Shown piece after piece: positions 23,760 through 32,453 of a stretch of 64,000 nucleotides of DNA. The DNA lies in assembly GCA_038893495.1 (NCBI GenBank), contig JAWARJ010000001.1, positions 558,001 to 622,000 on the forward strand, written 5' to 3'. Source of the stretch: Thermoproteus sp. GTDB taxonomy: Archaea; Thermoproteota; Thermoprotei; Thermoproteales; Thermoproteaceae. The notes below the pieces were generated by a model. The model made no database searches. It was not told where the DNA came from and saw only the letters and a list, made by a program, of their open reading frames with translations. A program made the position numbers and the translations under genes. Position 1 is the stretch's first letter. Each line of letters starts with the position of its first letter.

Positions 23760-23986
23760 TCAGTTGTGACCTAATTCGTCAATAAAACGACAATATTTTA
23801 TATAGGATACCAACTTGTCCACCAAATCGGGACACAGCTCTCGGGCGTCTAGGAGCGTCTTCAGTTCGTGGTCTAGACAGTCTAGCAGAGAGGCGACCGC
23901 GCCTTGTCGCCGCGCCTCACTGCCTCGCTCAACTCAAAGCACCACTCGCCTACCGTAAGCGGCTCATGTCTTAACGCCTTTCCCAC
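23760..23986 (-). pseudogene. Small gene broken by a frameshift, family unknown
   Basis: From GTG 23986 (TAAAATA about 21 nt upstream) the frame reads GKALRHEPLTVGEWCFELSE and AVRRGDKA; then a one-base loss near 23903 moves the coding to another frame: VASLLDCLDHELKTLLDARE, LCPDLVDKLVSYIKYCRFID, ELGHN, stop. The joined product would be about 75 residues, helical and charged. Both halves look like genuine protein, but I do not recognise the family. Confidence 0.45.
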
Positions 23987-24051
23987 AAGGTATTTGGTCG
24001 TATTTTACCTTTTTTACCTTTATGCTACGCCGACCTCCCGGGATGCCTTCA

Positions 24052-24068
24052 GCCCCAGCGTCTGGGGC
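24052..24068. terminator. Perfect 7-bp hairpin downstream of the carbonic anhydrase gene
   Basis: GCCCCAG, loop CGT, CTGGGGC. It lies about 80 bp beyond the carbonic anhydrase stop (minus strand), and the minus-strand sequence beyond it contains A-rich rather than T-rich tracts, so a terminator role is only a suggestion. Confidence 0.2.
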
Positions 24069-24145
24069 CGCTCCGCTTAGATGAAGATGCCGTAGTCAAG
24101 ACCCAGCGGCCGCCGCGCCGACGGCGATCTGCGTGTGCACAGGGA

Positions 24146-24643
24146 TCAGTAGACTCTATACAGCGTGGGGCCGTCCATGTCGTAGTAGTAGCCCTCTACC
24201 TCGGCGCCGAGGTCCTTCAGCTTTTCGCATGAGAGCTTGATGTTCTCCACTGCGGCCTTCTCCACGTCCCCGCCGGCCCTCTTCACGGCCTCTGAGAGCT
24301 GGGCCGCAAGCGACGGCGGCGCTCTGCCTTGAGCCGCAAGCGCCACAGCACCGCACCTCTTATGGCCCACGACGTATATCCTTCGGACTCCCAGTTGCTC
24401 CACTGCGAATTTCAGAGAGTCATAGACGACGTCAGTCACCACGTTGCCCGCAACCCTCACAACGAACATATCGCCGATATTAGACAGAGTGAGTAGTTCC
24501 GGCGAGACGCGCGAATCGGCACAAGTCAAAACGGCGCACTTGGGCGACTGCGCCGCGGCAGTCCTCCTAATCGCCTCAAGTACCTCACGCCCAGAAAGGC
24601 CGCCAGAGCCGGAGACAACCCGGCTAAACCCCTCCAGGCACAC
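24146..24643 (-). CDS. Beta-class carbonic anhydrase
   Basis: About 165 residues. Zinc-ligand motifs CADSRVSPE (Cys and the Asp-Arg pair) and VGHKRCGAV (His and Cys) define the beta class; VRVAGNVV follows. It interconverts CO2 and bicarbonate in the cytoplasm and could supply bicarbonate to carboxylases such as the carbamoyl-phosphate synthase. I use GTG 24643: AATTAAATAC (24661-24670) is centred about 23 nt upstream of it, whereas TTG 24652 would be only ~13 nt away. A monocistronic gene. Confidence 0.88.
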   Translation of the reverse strand: MCLEGFSRVVSGSGGLSGREVLEAIRRTAAAQSPKCAVLTCADSRVSPELLTLSNIGDMFVVRVAGNVVTDVVYDSLKFAVEQLGVRRIYVVGHKRCGAVALAAQGRAPPSLAAQLSEAVKRAGGDVEKAAVENIKLSCEKLKDLGAEVEGYYYDMDGPTLYRVY

Positions 24644-24770
24644 GAAGTACAAACTACCTCGTATTTAATTCTTGCCGCCTCGGGCCCGCGTTCCCTCCCC
24701 TTCCCGGGGGGACATCCGCGCCCATCATCACTAAACGTGAGGTACTAATCTTAAAAGGATTTCTCCGTAT

Positions 24771-25213
24771 ATGATCGTCTTTGTAGACGAGAGCGGCGCC
24801 AAGAGCGTCTGCAACTGCGTGGCCTTGGGCGCAGTGTACTTCCCGCCGCGGAGGGGACCAGCTGGCTGGAGATGGGGGCCCACCTGTTGGAGGTCTTGAA
24901 GAGGCTCGTCAAGGTGTCTGGCGAGGTCAAGTGGAGAGACGTAAAGAGGAGGAACCCAGACGCGGCGAGGCTTGTGTTCGAGGTCGTCGAGGCCAGATGG
25001 GCCGTGTTTCACTACCGCTCGCCCGACGACGTGGTGAGGGCTGTCTCGGAGCTCGCGAAGGGGGTGCGCCTAGTGGTAGTGGACAACCAATTGCTCCCAA
25101 GGGGGAGCCGGCTGGGGGTTAGACATGTGGAGAAGGACTCTAGGCGGGTGCCGGGGCTCCAGCTGGCCGACGTGGTGGCTGGATGGGCGCGCGACACCTA
25201 CTGCCGCGGCTAG
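24771..25213 (+). pseudogene. DUF3800 gene with a frameshift
   Basis: ATG 24771 begins MIVFVDESGAKSVCN, the DUF3800 signature (Asp-Glu pair at the start of an RNase H-like fold), and runs to about PPRRG. After a run of four G near 24856 the coding passes to another frame: TSWLEMGAHLLEVLKRLVKV, then EVKWRDVKRR, VVVDNQLLPRGS and GLQLADVVAGWARD, with stop at 25213. The C-terminal QLADVVAG segment is also family-typical. One missing base would restore a protein of about 147 residues, which is short for the family. The downstream half alone is open from ATG 24872. Confidence 0.6.
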
Positions 25214-25239
25214 TCGGCGCCCACGCATTCGAGGCGGGC

Positions 25240-26058
25240 TTACCCCTTCATGAACCCTCCCAATATGCCAGTGACGTAGTACCTCTGTAGCGCTAAGAAT
25301 ATTATTATGGGGGGCACAATCGCAACTACGGCCGCGGCGGCCATAAGCGCTACGTTGACGAAGAAGGCCGAAACCGAATTGGCGACGAAGACGGTGACGG
25401 GGAACAGGTTCCTATTCCTTATGAAGACCAGCCCGAAGTAGAGGTCGTTATAGACGAAGACGAACTGTATGGCGGCCACGCTTATTATGGCTGTGGTCAT
25501 CACGGGAAGCACCACGTTGTAGAACAGCCGGAAGTCCGATGCGCCGTCTATCTCCGCAGATTCTATTAGCTCCTTGGGCAACGACGCGAGGAAGTTGTAG
25601 AAGAAGAAGGTTATCCACGGCAGGGCGAAGGCCGTGTGGACCAACACCACGCCTAGATAGCTCTGCATGATCCATTGGGCTCTGTTGTAAAGGCTCAACA
25701 CGGGCACTGTCACCGACTGTTGTGGGAGTACCTGCAGTATGTAGAGCACGGGCGCCCATATCTCTCCCCCAGGTATGTGCCTCCTCCTTATCGAGAAGGC
25801 TAGGGCCATCCCAACGACTATCGGCAACGCGGTCGAGGCACCCGCTATGGCGAGGCTGTTCAGGACGTATACGTATATATGTTCCCTAATCAAATCGGCA
25901 TAGTTGGCGCCCGTCAGCGACTTGAAGCTCCACCAGCCGTAGAGCACCGTGGTCTCGTAGGGCGTGATGGAGCCCATCGCGGTCGCGATTAGGGGGAAGA
26001 GCCACCCGACCCCAACAACGGCGGCCAGTAACGTGTATATGACGGCCCGCGCCCTCAT
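25240..26058 (-). CDS. ABC sugar transporter permease, MalG type
   Basis: A 272-residue membrane protein with six helices; the first follows MRARAVIYTLLAAVVGVGW. The inner-membrane ATPase-docking loop reads ELIESAEIDGASDFRLFYNV and PVMTT (the EAA-like motif of type I importers). With the partner permease and binding protein upstream it forms an oligosaccharide/sugar importer of the CUT1 type. ATG 26058 overlaps the partner permease by 4 bp; the open frame extends to 26421 but that extension is antisense-like. No ATPase gene is nearby, so a shared ATPase elsewhere must energise it. Confidence 0.88.
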   Translation of the reverse strand: MRARAVIYTLLAAVVGVGWLFPLIATAMGSITPYETTVLYGWWSFKSLTGANYADLIREHIYVYVLNSLAIAGASTALPIVVGMALAFSIRRRHIPGGEIWAPVLYILQVLPQQSVTVPVLSLYNRAQWIMQSYLGVVLVHTAFALPWITFFFYNFLASLPKELIESAEIDGASDFRLFYNVVLPVMTTAIISVAAIQFVFVYNDLYFGLVFIRNRNLFPVTVFVANSVSAFFVNVALMAAAAVVAIVPPIIIFLALQRYYVTGILGGFMKG

Positions 26059-26888
26059 GTCCTCCTGAACATCACGATGGTTAGGGGCACCGCGATGGCC
26101 ACGACGATCGCCGAAAGGATCACCACGACCGCGTTGGCGTACCCCCACATGCCGTAGGAGAGGTTTTGGTACATGTAGTAGAGCATGACCGAGGCCCCGC
26201 CGGGCGCCCTCAGGGTGTAGACCACGTCGAATACCTTCAGTGTCAATATGGACAGCATGACGAAGGCCACCACGTGGGCGGGCCTCAACAGGGGTAGATA
26301 TATCCTGAGGAACCTGGTGAGGAGCGGGGCGCCGTCGATGGCGGCAGCCTCTATCACGCTCCGAGGTATTATGGAGATGCCGGCCATGTAGATGATTGTG
26401 GCCAGCGGGGTGGAGCTCCATATGGTTATCAAGACCATCATGAGGAGGCCGGGCCAGTACAGGCCGAAGACATTGAGCTTGTTGTTGAAAAGCAGGGCGT
26501 TCACTATGCCGGTGCTACTGGCGAACATCATGTATCCGAACATGAAGGCCGCCACCGTCGGCGGGACCGCCATGGCGGCGAAGACCATGGTCCGGAAGGC
26601 GCGCGAGGCCTTAGTCTCCTCGTTGGTGAAGAGCATAGCGAACAACATCCCCAGGAACATGGAGACCGGCACGTTTATGGCCAGCCAGATCAAGTTCGTG
26701 GTGAACGACTGGACGAATAGAGGGTCCGTCAACAAATAGCCGTAGTTGGCCAGCCCGACGAAGTTAAACGAGGTGGGGGACCAGTTGGTGAAGCTGGACG
26801 CAACGTCGAGGGCCAGGGGATAAAGTATGTAGATGGCTATGAAGAGGAGGCCGGGGAGGGAAAAAACGAGGAAGTAGATCGCCTTCAT
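26055..26888 (-). CDS. ABC sugar transporter permease, MalF type
   Basis: A 277-residue membrane protein with six predicted helices, starting MKAIYFLVFSLPGLLFIAIY. The EAA loop is SVIEAAAIDGAPLLTRFLRI then LPLLRP. It pairs with the MalG-type protein (4-bp overlap) and lies 10 bp after the binding-protein gene. CUT1-type sugar importer is the best call; the sugar is unknown, though the neighbouring exported GH57 and TreT suggest maltooligosaccharides, trehalose or similar. Confidence 0.88.
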   Translation of the reverse strand: MKAIYFLVFSLPGLLFIAIYILYPLALDVASSFTNWSPTSFNFVGLANYGYLLTDPLFVQSFTTNLIWLAINVPVSMFLGMLFAMLFTNEETKASRAFRTMVFAAMAVPPTVAAFMFGYMMFASSTGIVNALLFNNKLNVFGLYWPGLLMMVLITIWSSTPLATIIYMAGISIIPRSVIEAAAIDGAPLLTRFLRIYLPLLRPAHVVAFVMLSILTLKVFDVVYTLRAPGGASVMLYYMYQNLSYGMWGYANAVVVILSAIVVAIAVPLTIVMFRRT

Positions 26889-26898
26889 TTAGCCTCGG

Positions 26899-28461
26899 CT
26901 ATTTCTGCCAGCTCGGTAGCGGTATCCCGGCGGCCGTCAACACGGCGGTCACGTTGTACATGGGGCCTGTGTAGACGGTAGGCCCGGTGTAGGTCACGCC
27001 TTGGCACAACGGATACGTGTTGTCCCAATTGGTCTGGTTGTATATCCTATTGGCCAGGTCCTCCATCTGGCTCAGATAGGTGAGCCAGTTGGCCGGGTCC
27101 GAGATCATTTTGGCTAGTGTGGGCCAGAAGACCTGCTGTTCGAACTGCGGCGGCATGTTGTCGGCTATGTCAGGCACTAGGTTGTTGCTGAACTGCACAA
27201 GCCAGGACTCCACGACCTTGCTGGCCGGCGGGACTTGTATCTGCCCCGAAAGGGCGGCCTGCATCGCGGCTTTGTTCGGCGAGGCGGCCCGCCAGCCTGA
27301 CTTCAACACGGCCTCCTGGAAGCCGGTGGAGGCCAGCCACAGCGCGAACTGTATGGCCAAGGTCTTGTTGTCCGGGACGTTCTTGGGCACTAGAGCCCAG
27401 TCGCCGCCGGTCACCACATAGTATTGGCTCGCCAAGTCGGGATTTATGGAGGGGGCCATCACGGGCATGAAGGCAGTGTAGTTCTTATTGAAGAAGGGCG
27501 TCCAGTCGCCCATGAAGTACATGGCCACAGTTCCGTTCTTCATGAGGGCGTATACGTCTACGAAGTGCTGGCTGGCCGCGAAGGCTGAGGGGCCAAATGC
27601 GCCCGAGGCCACTAGGGACAGATAGAACTCAAAGGCCTGCTCGACTATGGGCGAGGTGTAGCTTATCTTGTGGCACATTATGGCGTAGTAGAGGTCCTTA
27701 CCGCCTATCGAGTAGACGATGGGCTCGAACACTATCACGAGAGGCCACTGGTCGGCGGCGCCAGCGCCGACTGGGACCACCCCGTTGGACTTAAGCTCCT
27801 GCACGTAGGACATAAACTGGCCCCAGTTCCACCGCTGGTCGACGGTCTGGGGCATGGGTATTCCGTATTTCTGCATGGTGGGCACATAGACGTATATGCC
27901 CGGCTTGCTCCACGCGTCTACGGGAACTCCATATATATGGCCGCTGACGTTCACGGGCTCTAGGTAGTAAGGTATGAGCTGGCCCAAGACGCCGCTCTGC
28001 TGTAGATAGGGCGTTAGGTCCGTCAGGTAGCCCCCTTCGGCCAGTTGCCTCGCCAGACTAACAGGCGCGAATATCACCACGTCAAACGGCGGCGTGCCGC
28101 TCGTGATCTGTTGGGCCTCTGTGCCGTAGTCGGTGGTCCCTACGTACTCTATCTTCACATGGTACATCTGCTCGAAGGGCTTAATGAGGCTGAGGAATAT
28201 CTGGCCCTCGGGAGTGTTGGTGCCCCACGGGCCGTATACGACCAGCACTTGCTGCGGCGCCGTCGTGGTTGGAGCCGCCGTCGAGGTGGACGTAGTAGTG
28301 CTCGTCGAGGTTGAGGTCGCAGTCGGGATGCTTGTTGAGGTGGACGTGGTCGGAGGGGCCGTCGGCGGCCTATATGTGGCCAGAACGGCCGCGATTATCA
28401 CGATAATCACCACGATGACTATTACCGCTACGGTTGTTGCACGCGATAACCCGCGCGTCAT
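26899..28461 (-). CDS. Membrane-anchored sugar-binding protein of an ABC importer
   Basis: A 520-residue extracellular solute-binding protein (family 1). Residues 10-29 form a hydrophobic anchor, followed by a Thr/Ser/Pro-rich linker to about residue 69 that is typically glycosylated in crenarchaea, then the mature lobe from VLVVYGPWG. Near the C-terminus ALWLASTGFQEAVL is typical of CUT1 binding proteins. It captures sugar at the cell surface for the two permeases that follow. The promoter lies in the very AT-rich stretch after 28480. Confidence 0.88.
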   Translation of the reverse strand: MTRGLSRATTVAVIVIVVIIVIIAAVLATYRPPTAPPTTSTSTSIPTATSTSTSTTTSTSTAAPTTTAPQQVLVVYGPWGTNTPEGQIFLSLIKPFEQMYHVKIEYVGTTDYGTEAQQITSGTPPFDVVIFAPVSLARQLAEGGYLTDLTPYLQQSGVLGQLIPYYLEPVNVSGHIYGVPVDAWSKPGIYVYVPTMQKYGIPMPQTVDQRWNWGQFMSYVQELKSNGVVPVGAGAADQWPLVIVFEPIVYSIGGKDLYYAIMCHKISYTSPIVEQAFEFYLSLVASGAFGPSAFAASQHFVDVYALMKNGTVAMYFMGDWTPFFNKNYTAFMPVMAPSINPDLASQYYVVTGGDWALVPKNVPDNKTLAIQFALWLASTGFQEAVLKSGWRAASPNKAAMQAALSGQIQVPPASKVVESWLVQFSNNLVPDIADNMPPQFEQQVFWPTLAKMISDPANWLTYLSQMEDLANRIYNQTNWDNTYPLCQGVTYTGPTVYTGPMYNVTAVLTAAGIPLPSWQK

Positions 28462-28479
28462 GGATATCTTAATCTTATC

Positions 28480-28614
28480 TGTTATTTATTCGTTAATATT
28501 CTTTATATTTAAAAAGAAATTTGTCTATTAACATATATTGTTAACATATAAAAATATAACTTAAAGTACTTTAATTTAGGAGTTTAAAAGAAATATTTTT
28601 TACAGCATCTCTTA
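28480..28614. promoter_or_regulatory. AT-rich promoter region with a 10-bp direct repeat
   Basis: About 135 bp of strikingly A+T-rich DNA upstream of the sugar-binding protein gene. It contains TTAACATATA twice (28528-28537 and 28541-28550, period 13), each overlapping GTTAAC-like palindromic sequence. The spacing and position suggest a regulator-binding site for the transporter operon. It also contains the 3' flank of the DUF996 gene. Confidence 0.4.
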
Positions 28615-29142
28615 TTAAGTTTTTGTGGGGGTTTTCATTATTAGGAAGGCAACGCCGGCCAGTATATCGGCTATGAGCATCAAGATGAGACCCACGAGGA
28701 TTATGGTCAACACGGCCCCCCAGTAATAGAGCGTGCCGGCGGTCTCGAATAGGCTCTCGCCGCTCCTTTTGGCCATCGCCGACATGACGTTCCTATACCT
28801 TCTGGCCGACATCAAGTAGAGGATCCACCCTAACACCACCGCGACTATGAAGACTATTAAGCTGAATCCCCCGGTGAACAGCCTCCCGGACATCAACGCC
28901 CCAATGGAGAAGACGCCCAGCGAGAAGGCGACCGCCAGCACTATTATGGCGATTACGACGAATATGAACCAATAGACCGCGTCGTTCCTCATGGCCTGAT
29001 CGCCGTAGAAATCAGCCAGCGATATCAAGCCCACCAGCAACAAGACGGCGCCTATCAGGCCGACCACGCCGCGCCCGAGGGGGCCCAAGGCGGCCAGTAT
29101 GGCGCCTACGCCCGCCAATATCTTGGCCATTTCTGCTTCCAT
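28615..29142 (-). CDS. DUF996 family membrane protein
   Basis: A 175-residue protein with about five hydrophobic helices (near residues 8-22, 26-45, 58-80, 88-112 and 138-168). The first, AKILAGVGAILAALGPLG, and the LLLVGLISLADFYGDQAMRN segment match archaeal DUF996 proteins, whose role is unknown. ATG 29142 is used because TTAATTAAG lies about 25 nt upstream; ATG 29130 (MAKIL) is also possible. The 3' end reaches the AT-rich spacer, so it is probably transcribed alone. Divergent from the MFS gene. Confidence 0.75.
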   Translation of the reverse strand: MEAEMAKILAGVGAILAALGPLGRGVVGLIGAVLLLVGLISLADFYGDQAMRNDAVYWFIFVVIAIIVLAVAFSLGVFSIGALMSGRLFTGGFSLIVFIVAVVLGWILYLMSARRYRNVMSAMAKRSGESLFETAGTLYYWGAVLTIILVGLILMLIADILAGVAFLIMKTPTKT

Positions 29143-29215
29143 GGGGGTCCCTACGCGCCCTTAATTAAGCTTTCGCCGGGGCGAAACGGTTATTAAGCCC
29201 CTCGTGGTAGCGGCC

Positions 29216-30700
29216 ATGTCTTTCGATATATCGAATGAGAAATTCGACGTGAGGTACGCCTGGAGGGCCGCGCCCATATTGGGCTCGGTGGCCCTCGTGG
29301 TGATGTATACAGAGGCTATGTTGATGCCGTCTCTGCCTAAAATACAGGAGGAGTTCAATGTAACGCCTGCGGAGGCCTCTTGGATCCTCACCATATACCT
29401 CATCGTGGGCACCATAAGCGCGGCCCTCTTCGGTAGCCTCGGCGATATCTACGGCAAGAAGAAGATGTTGACGTTGGTCCTCTCGATATATTCGGTGGCT
29501 GTGACCTTCACGGGATACGCGCCGAGCTTCCCCATATTGTTGTTGGCCAGAGCCCTACAGGGGCTGGGCATGGCCATGTTCCCCCTGGCCTTCTCCCTAA
29601 TTAGGGAGGAATTCCCGCCGCAGATGGTCCCCACGGCTCAGGGAATCGTCAGCGCCATGTTCGGGGCCGGCATAATTGTGGCGTTGCCCTTGGGGGCCTA
29701 TATAAGCCAGAACTTCGGCTGGCGGGCGACATACCATACAGTGACTCCCTTCGCCGTCCTCATGACAGTCCTGATAGGGATATACATAAGGGAGAGTAGA
29801 TACAGGACGCCACGGCGTATAGACTACGCCGGAATCGGACTCTTCGCCCTCACCGCCTCCTCCTTCTTGGTGGCGGTCTCGGAGGCGCCCAATTGGGGCT
29901 GGACGGCGCCCCAGACCCTCGCCTTCTTCGCGCTCTCGGCCGCCTCTGCCTCAGCCTTCGTCGTCCAGGAGCTCTACGCCGAAGAGCCCTTCATCCCCAG
30001 AGACATACTGAACAGGAACGTAATCGCGGCGACTGTGGCTATACTCATGGTGGCATACGCCTTCCAGATGAGTAGCCAGAACCTCTCCTATCTGTTCGAG
30101 ATGCCTCCCCCCTACGGCTACGGCTTGAGTATACTCGACACGGGCCTCTACATAACTCCCATGGCCATAGTCCAAATAGTGGGCGCGCCCATAGCGGGGA
30201 GGCTCCTCTGGAGGGTTGGCGCCAAGAGGATGTCGGCCTTGGGGGTCGTCGTGGCCGTAGTCGGCTTCCAGCTGGCCTCGGCCTTCGCATATTCGGGCGT
30301 CTGGCACCTCATAGGCTATATGTCCATAGGCTTCCTGGGCCTCGCGCTCCTCAACGTCTCGCTCATAAACCTCCTGACGTTCTCGGTGCCGAGGAACCGC
30401 TTGGGGGCCGCCACCGGCCTCAATACGGTCTTTAGGAACTTCGGCTCGGCCATAGCTCCGGCCGTCGCGGGGACCGTCCTGACGACCTTCACCACCATCG
30501 CGTATTACTCTCTAGGCGGCTACACGGCCTTCTTCTCGGTGCCCGCCAGAATCGCCTACTCCATAAATTTCGACATCGCCACTGCCATGTTCATACTGGC
30601 GCTCATACCAATAGCCCTCGCCAGGGAGGTCTTCACCAAAGAGGTTAGGGAGTCCTTCAATAGGGCTAACGGAGCTCTGCGGGGCCCCATCGGCGAATAA
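29216..30700 (+). CDS. MFS transporter, 14-TM drug:H+ antiporter type
   Basis: A 494-residue major-facilitator protein. GDIYGKKKMLTLVL is the MFS loop 2-3 motif, and RALQGLGMAMFPLAFSL plus VSAMFGAGIIVALPLG the drug-antiporter motifs B and C. Length and helix count fit the DHA2 branch. Substrates are not predictable; export of toxic organic compounds is usual for the group. ATG 29216 is chosen over 29204 because TTATTAAG is centred about 24 nt upstream. It is followed, 6 bp after its stop, by the ABC exporter genes, so a joint detoxification role is possible. Confidence 0.88.
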   Translation: MSFDISNEKFDVRYAWRAAPILGSVALVVMYTEAMLMPSLPKIQEEFNVTPAEASWILTIYLIVGTISAALFGSLGDIYGKKKMLTLVLSIYSVAVTFTGYAPSFPILLLARALQGLGMAMFPLAFSLIREEFPPQMVPTAQGIVSAMFGAGIIVALPLGAYISQNFGWRATYHTVTPFAVLMTVLIGIYIRESRYRTPRRIDYAGIGLFALTASSFLVAVSEAPNWGWTAPQTLAFFALSAASASAFVVQELYAEEPFIPRDILNRNVIAATVAILMVAYAFQMSSQNLSYLFEMPPPYGYGLSILDTGLYITPMAIVQIVGAPIAGRLLWRVGAKRMSALGVVVAVVGFQLASAFAYSGVWHLIGYMSIGFLGLALLNVSLINLLTFSVPRNRLGAATGLNTVFRNFGSAIAPAVAGTVLTTFTTIAYYSLGGYTAFFSVPARIAYSINFDIATAMFILALIPIALAREVFTKEVRESFNRANGALRGPIGE

Positions 30701-30706
30701 AAAACA

Positions 30707-31681
30707 ATGGATGCCGTCGTAACTAGGGACTTAACAAAAATATATTCTAATGGAGTCAAGGCTCTCGACCGCGTTGATCTAAACGTGAAGGAGGGGCTTA
30801 TTTTCGCCGTATTGGGGCCGAACGGCGCGGGCAAGACTACCTTAATAAGGATTTTGACTACTCAGATAAGGCCGAGCTCAGGATCTGCATATGTGTTAGG
30901 CCACGACGTAGTCGAAGAGGGGTCTAGAGTCAGAGAGGTAATAGGATATGTGCCTCAAGAATTTAGCGTATGGAACGACCTAACGGGCTACGAGAACTTA
31001 GTGATATACTCGAAATTATACGGCGTAGAAAGGAGGGAGAGGGGTAGAGTTATCAGAGAGGTGCTTGACCTTATGGGGTTGTCGGATGCCGCTAATAGGC
31101 TCGTTAGGACGTACTCTGGGGGCATGATTAGGAGGCTTGAGATAGGTTGCGCCTTATTGAAAAGACCCAGGGTGTTATTCTTAGACGAACCGACAGTGGG
31201 GCTCGATCCGGCAACTCGACATCTGATTTGGGCTAAACTTTCAGAGTTGAAGAGACAAGGCACAACTATATTTTTCAGTACCCACTATATGGATGAAGCA
31301 GAGCAATATGCCGACGAAGTTGCGTTGATAAATAGGGGAAGGATAGTCGTCAAGGGGACTGTAGAGGCGCTCAAAAGAGATGTCGGTAGTAATTCAATAG
31401 TTCTCGAAGTCGATAATGCGGACAAGGCGGCTGAGGCGCTGAGGGGTATAGGCGGCGAGGTTTTACTCGACAAAAATAGAGTAGTGGTCTTGACCGATAT
31501 GGCCGAGGAGATGTTGCCAGAACTTGTAATAAGGGTCTATCGGAGCGGCCTACACATAAAGAAGATATATGTCAAGAATGTTACTCTCGACGACGTCTTC
31601 ATGAAGTATGTGGGCGAAGTCGCCGAGAGCGGGGATTTAATTTCGGCGAGGGTTGTCAGGAGGGCAATAAAAAAGGCATGA
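30707..31681 (+). CDS. ABC exporter ATPase, DrrA-like
   Basis: A 324-residue ATPase: Walker A GPNGAGKTTL, signature YSGGMIRRLEIG, Walker B VLFLDEPTVGLDP, H-loop STHYMDEAEQ, then a ~100-residue C-terminal domain ending in VTLDDVFMKYVGE, typical of DrrA/daunorubicin-resistance type ATPases. It energises the overlapping permease (4-bp overlap). Codon use is distinctly AT-richer than in the neighbouring MFS and treT genes (many ATA, TTA, GAT), hinting at transfer. Starts 6 bp after the MFS stop. Confidence 0.92.
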   Translation: MDAVVTRDLTKIYSNGVKALDRVDLNVKEGLIFAVLGPNGAGKTTLIRILTTQIRPSSGSAYVLGHDVVEEGSRVREVIGYVPQEFSVWNDLTGYENLVIYSKLYGVERRERGRVIREVLDLMGLSDAANRLVRTYSGGMIRRLEIGCALLKRPRVLFLDEPTVGLDPATRHLIWAKLSELKRQGTTIFFSTHYMDEAEQYADEVALINRGRIVVKGTVEALKRDVGSNSIVLEVDNADKAAEALRGIGGEVLLDKNRVVVLTDMAEEMLPELVIRVYRSGLHIKKIYVKNVTLDDVFMKYVGEVAESGDLISARVVRRAIKKA

Positions 31682-32445
31682 AGATAGGTAGGGCTATAGA
31701 AGTGACGCTGGCAATGATGGAGTTAGAGACTAGAAGGCTACGGCACGACTACACCGAGGTGATCACCCGATCGGTCCAGCCGCTCCTCTGGCTTTTAGTG
31801 TTCGGGCCGATAATGGCTAGGACTAGGGCGATACCGACTGGAGGAATTCCATATATGGCCTACTTGGCGCCAGGCGTTATGGTCCAGTCGATAACTTTCA
31901 TCTCAATTTTCTACGGGCTCAACATAATATGGGAGGGAGAATCTGGGATTCTTAAGCGTCTGCTCACAACGCCTATACCGCGTCTTTCAATTGTGGTGGG
32001 TAGGGCCTCAGCGGCCTTCATAAGGGCGTTGGCGCAAATGGCCGTAGTGATGTTAATTTCGGAATTAGTGGGAGTCGCATTGTCTATTAATATGATCACT
32101 ATAATATTATCTATGTTTATAGTATATATACTTTCATTAGGTCTTGCATCGTTATCTATATTCATAGCTACATTCATGAAGACAAGAGAGAGATTTATGG
32201 GCATAGGTCAAGCCATCACTATGCCTCTATGGTTCGCCAGCAACGCCATATATCCCACTGCCATAATGCCGACGCCGCTTAGGCTAATCGCAATGGGCAA
32301 CCCCTTGACATATGGCGTAGACGCGTTAAGGAGACTGCTCGTATTCAACGAGCTCGACATAGAGGCCGATGTGGTGGCCTTGGTGTTTTTTGCGGTTGTA
32401 GTTATGGTCCTGGCTAGTCTCAACTTCAGGAGGGTTATCCAATAG
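31678..32445 (+). CDS. ABC-2 type exporter permease
   Basis: A 255-residue membrane protein with six predicted helices and the ABC-2 segments LAPGVMVQSITF and IWEGESGILKRLLTTPIPR; MPLWFASNAIYP and AMGNPLTYGVDALRRLL are conserved in the DrrB/NodJ group. With the upstream ATPase it forms an exporter of drugs, lipids or polysaccharide. AT-rich codon use, strongest around 32090-32170, matches its partner and contrasts with the surrounding genes. Confidence 0.9.
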   Translation: MKIGRAIEVTLAMMELETRRLRHDYTEVITRSVQPLLWLLVFGPIMARTRAIPTGGIPYMAYLAPGVMVQSITFISIFYGLNIIWEGESGILKRLLTTPIPRLSIVVGRASAAFIRALAQMAVVMLISELVGVALSINMITIILSMFIVYILSLGLASLSIFIATFMKTRERFMGIGQAITMPLWFASNAIYPTAIMPTPLRLIAMGNPLTYGVDALRRLLVFNELDIEADVVALVFFAVVVMVLASLNFRRVIQ

Positions 32446-32453
32446 GAGCTTAG

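Larger units (their letters stand above)
23697..24145. other. Interval with a broken small gene and a hairpin
   Basis: About 450 bp between the GH57 and carbonic anhydrase genes. It contains the minus-strand broken gene 23760-23986 and a hairpin at 24052-24068, both listed separately. The remainder is without recognisable features. Confidence 0.4.

Noticed and set aside
26059-26421. N-terminal extension of the MalG-type permease frame
   Set aside because: The extension is His/Arg-rich, overlaps the MalF gene out of frame, and a normal permease start MRARAV exists at 26058.
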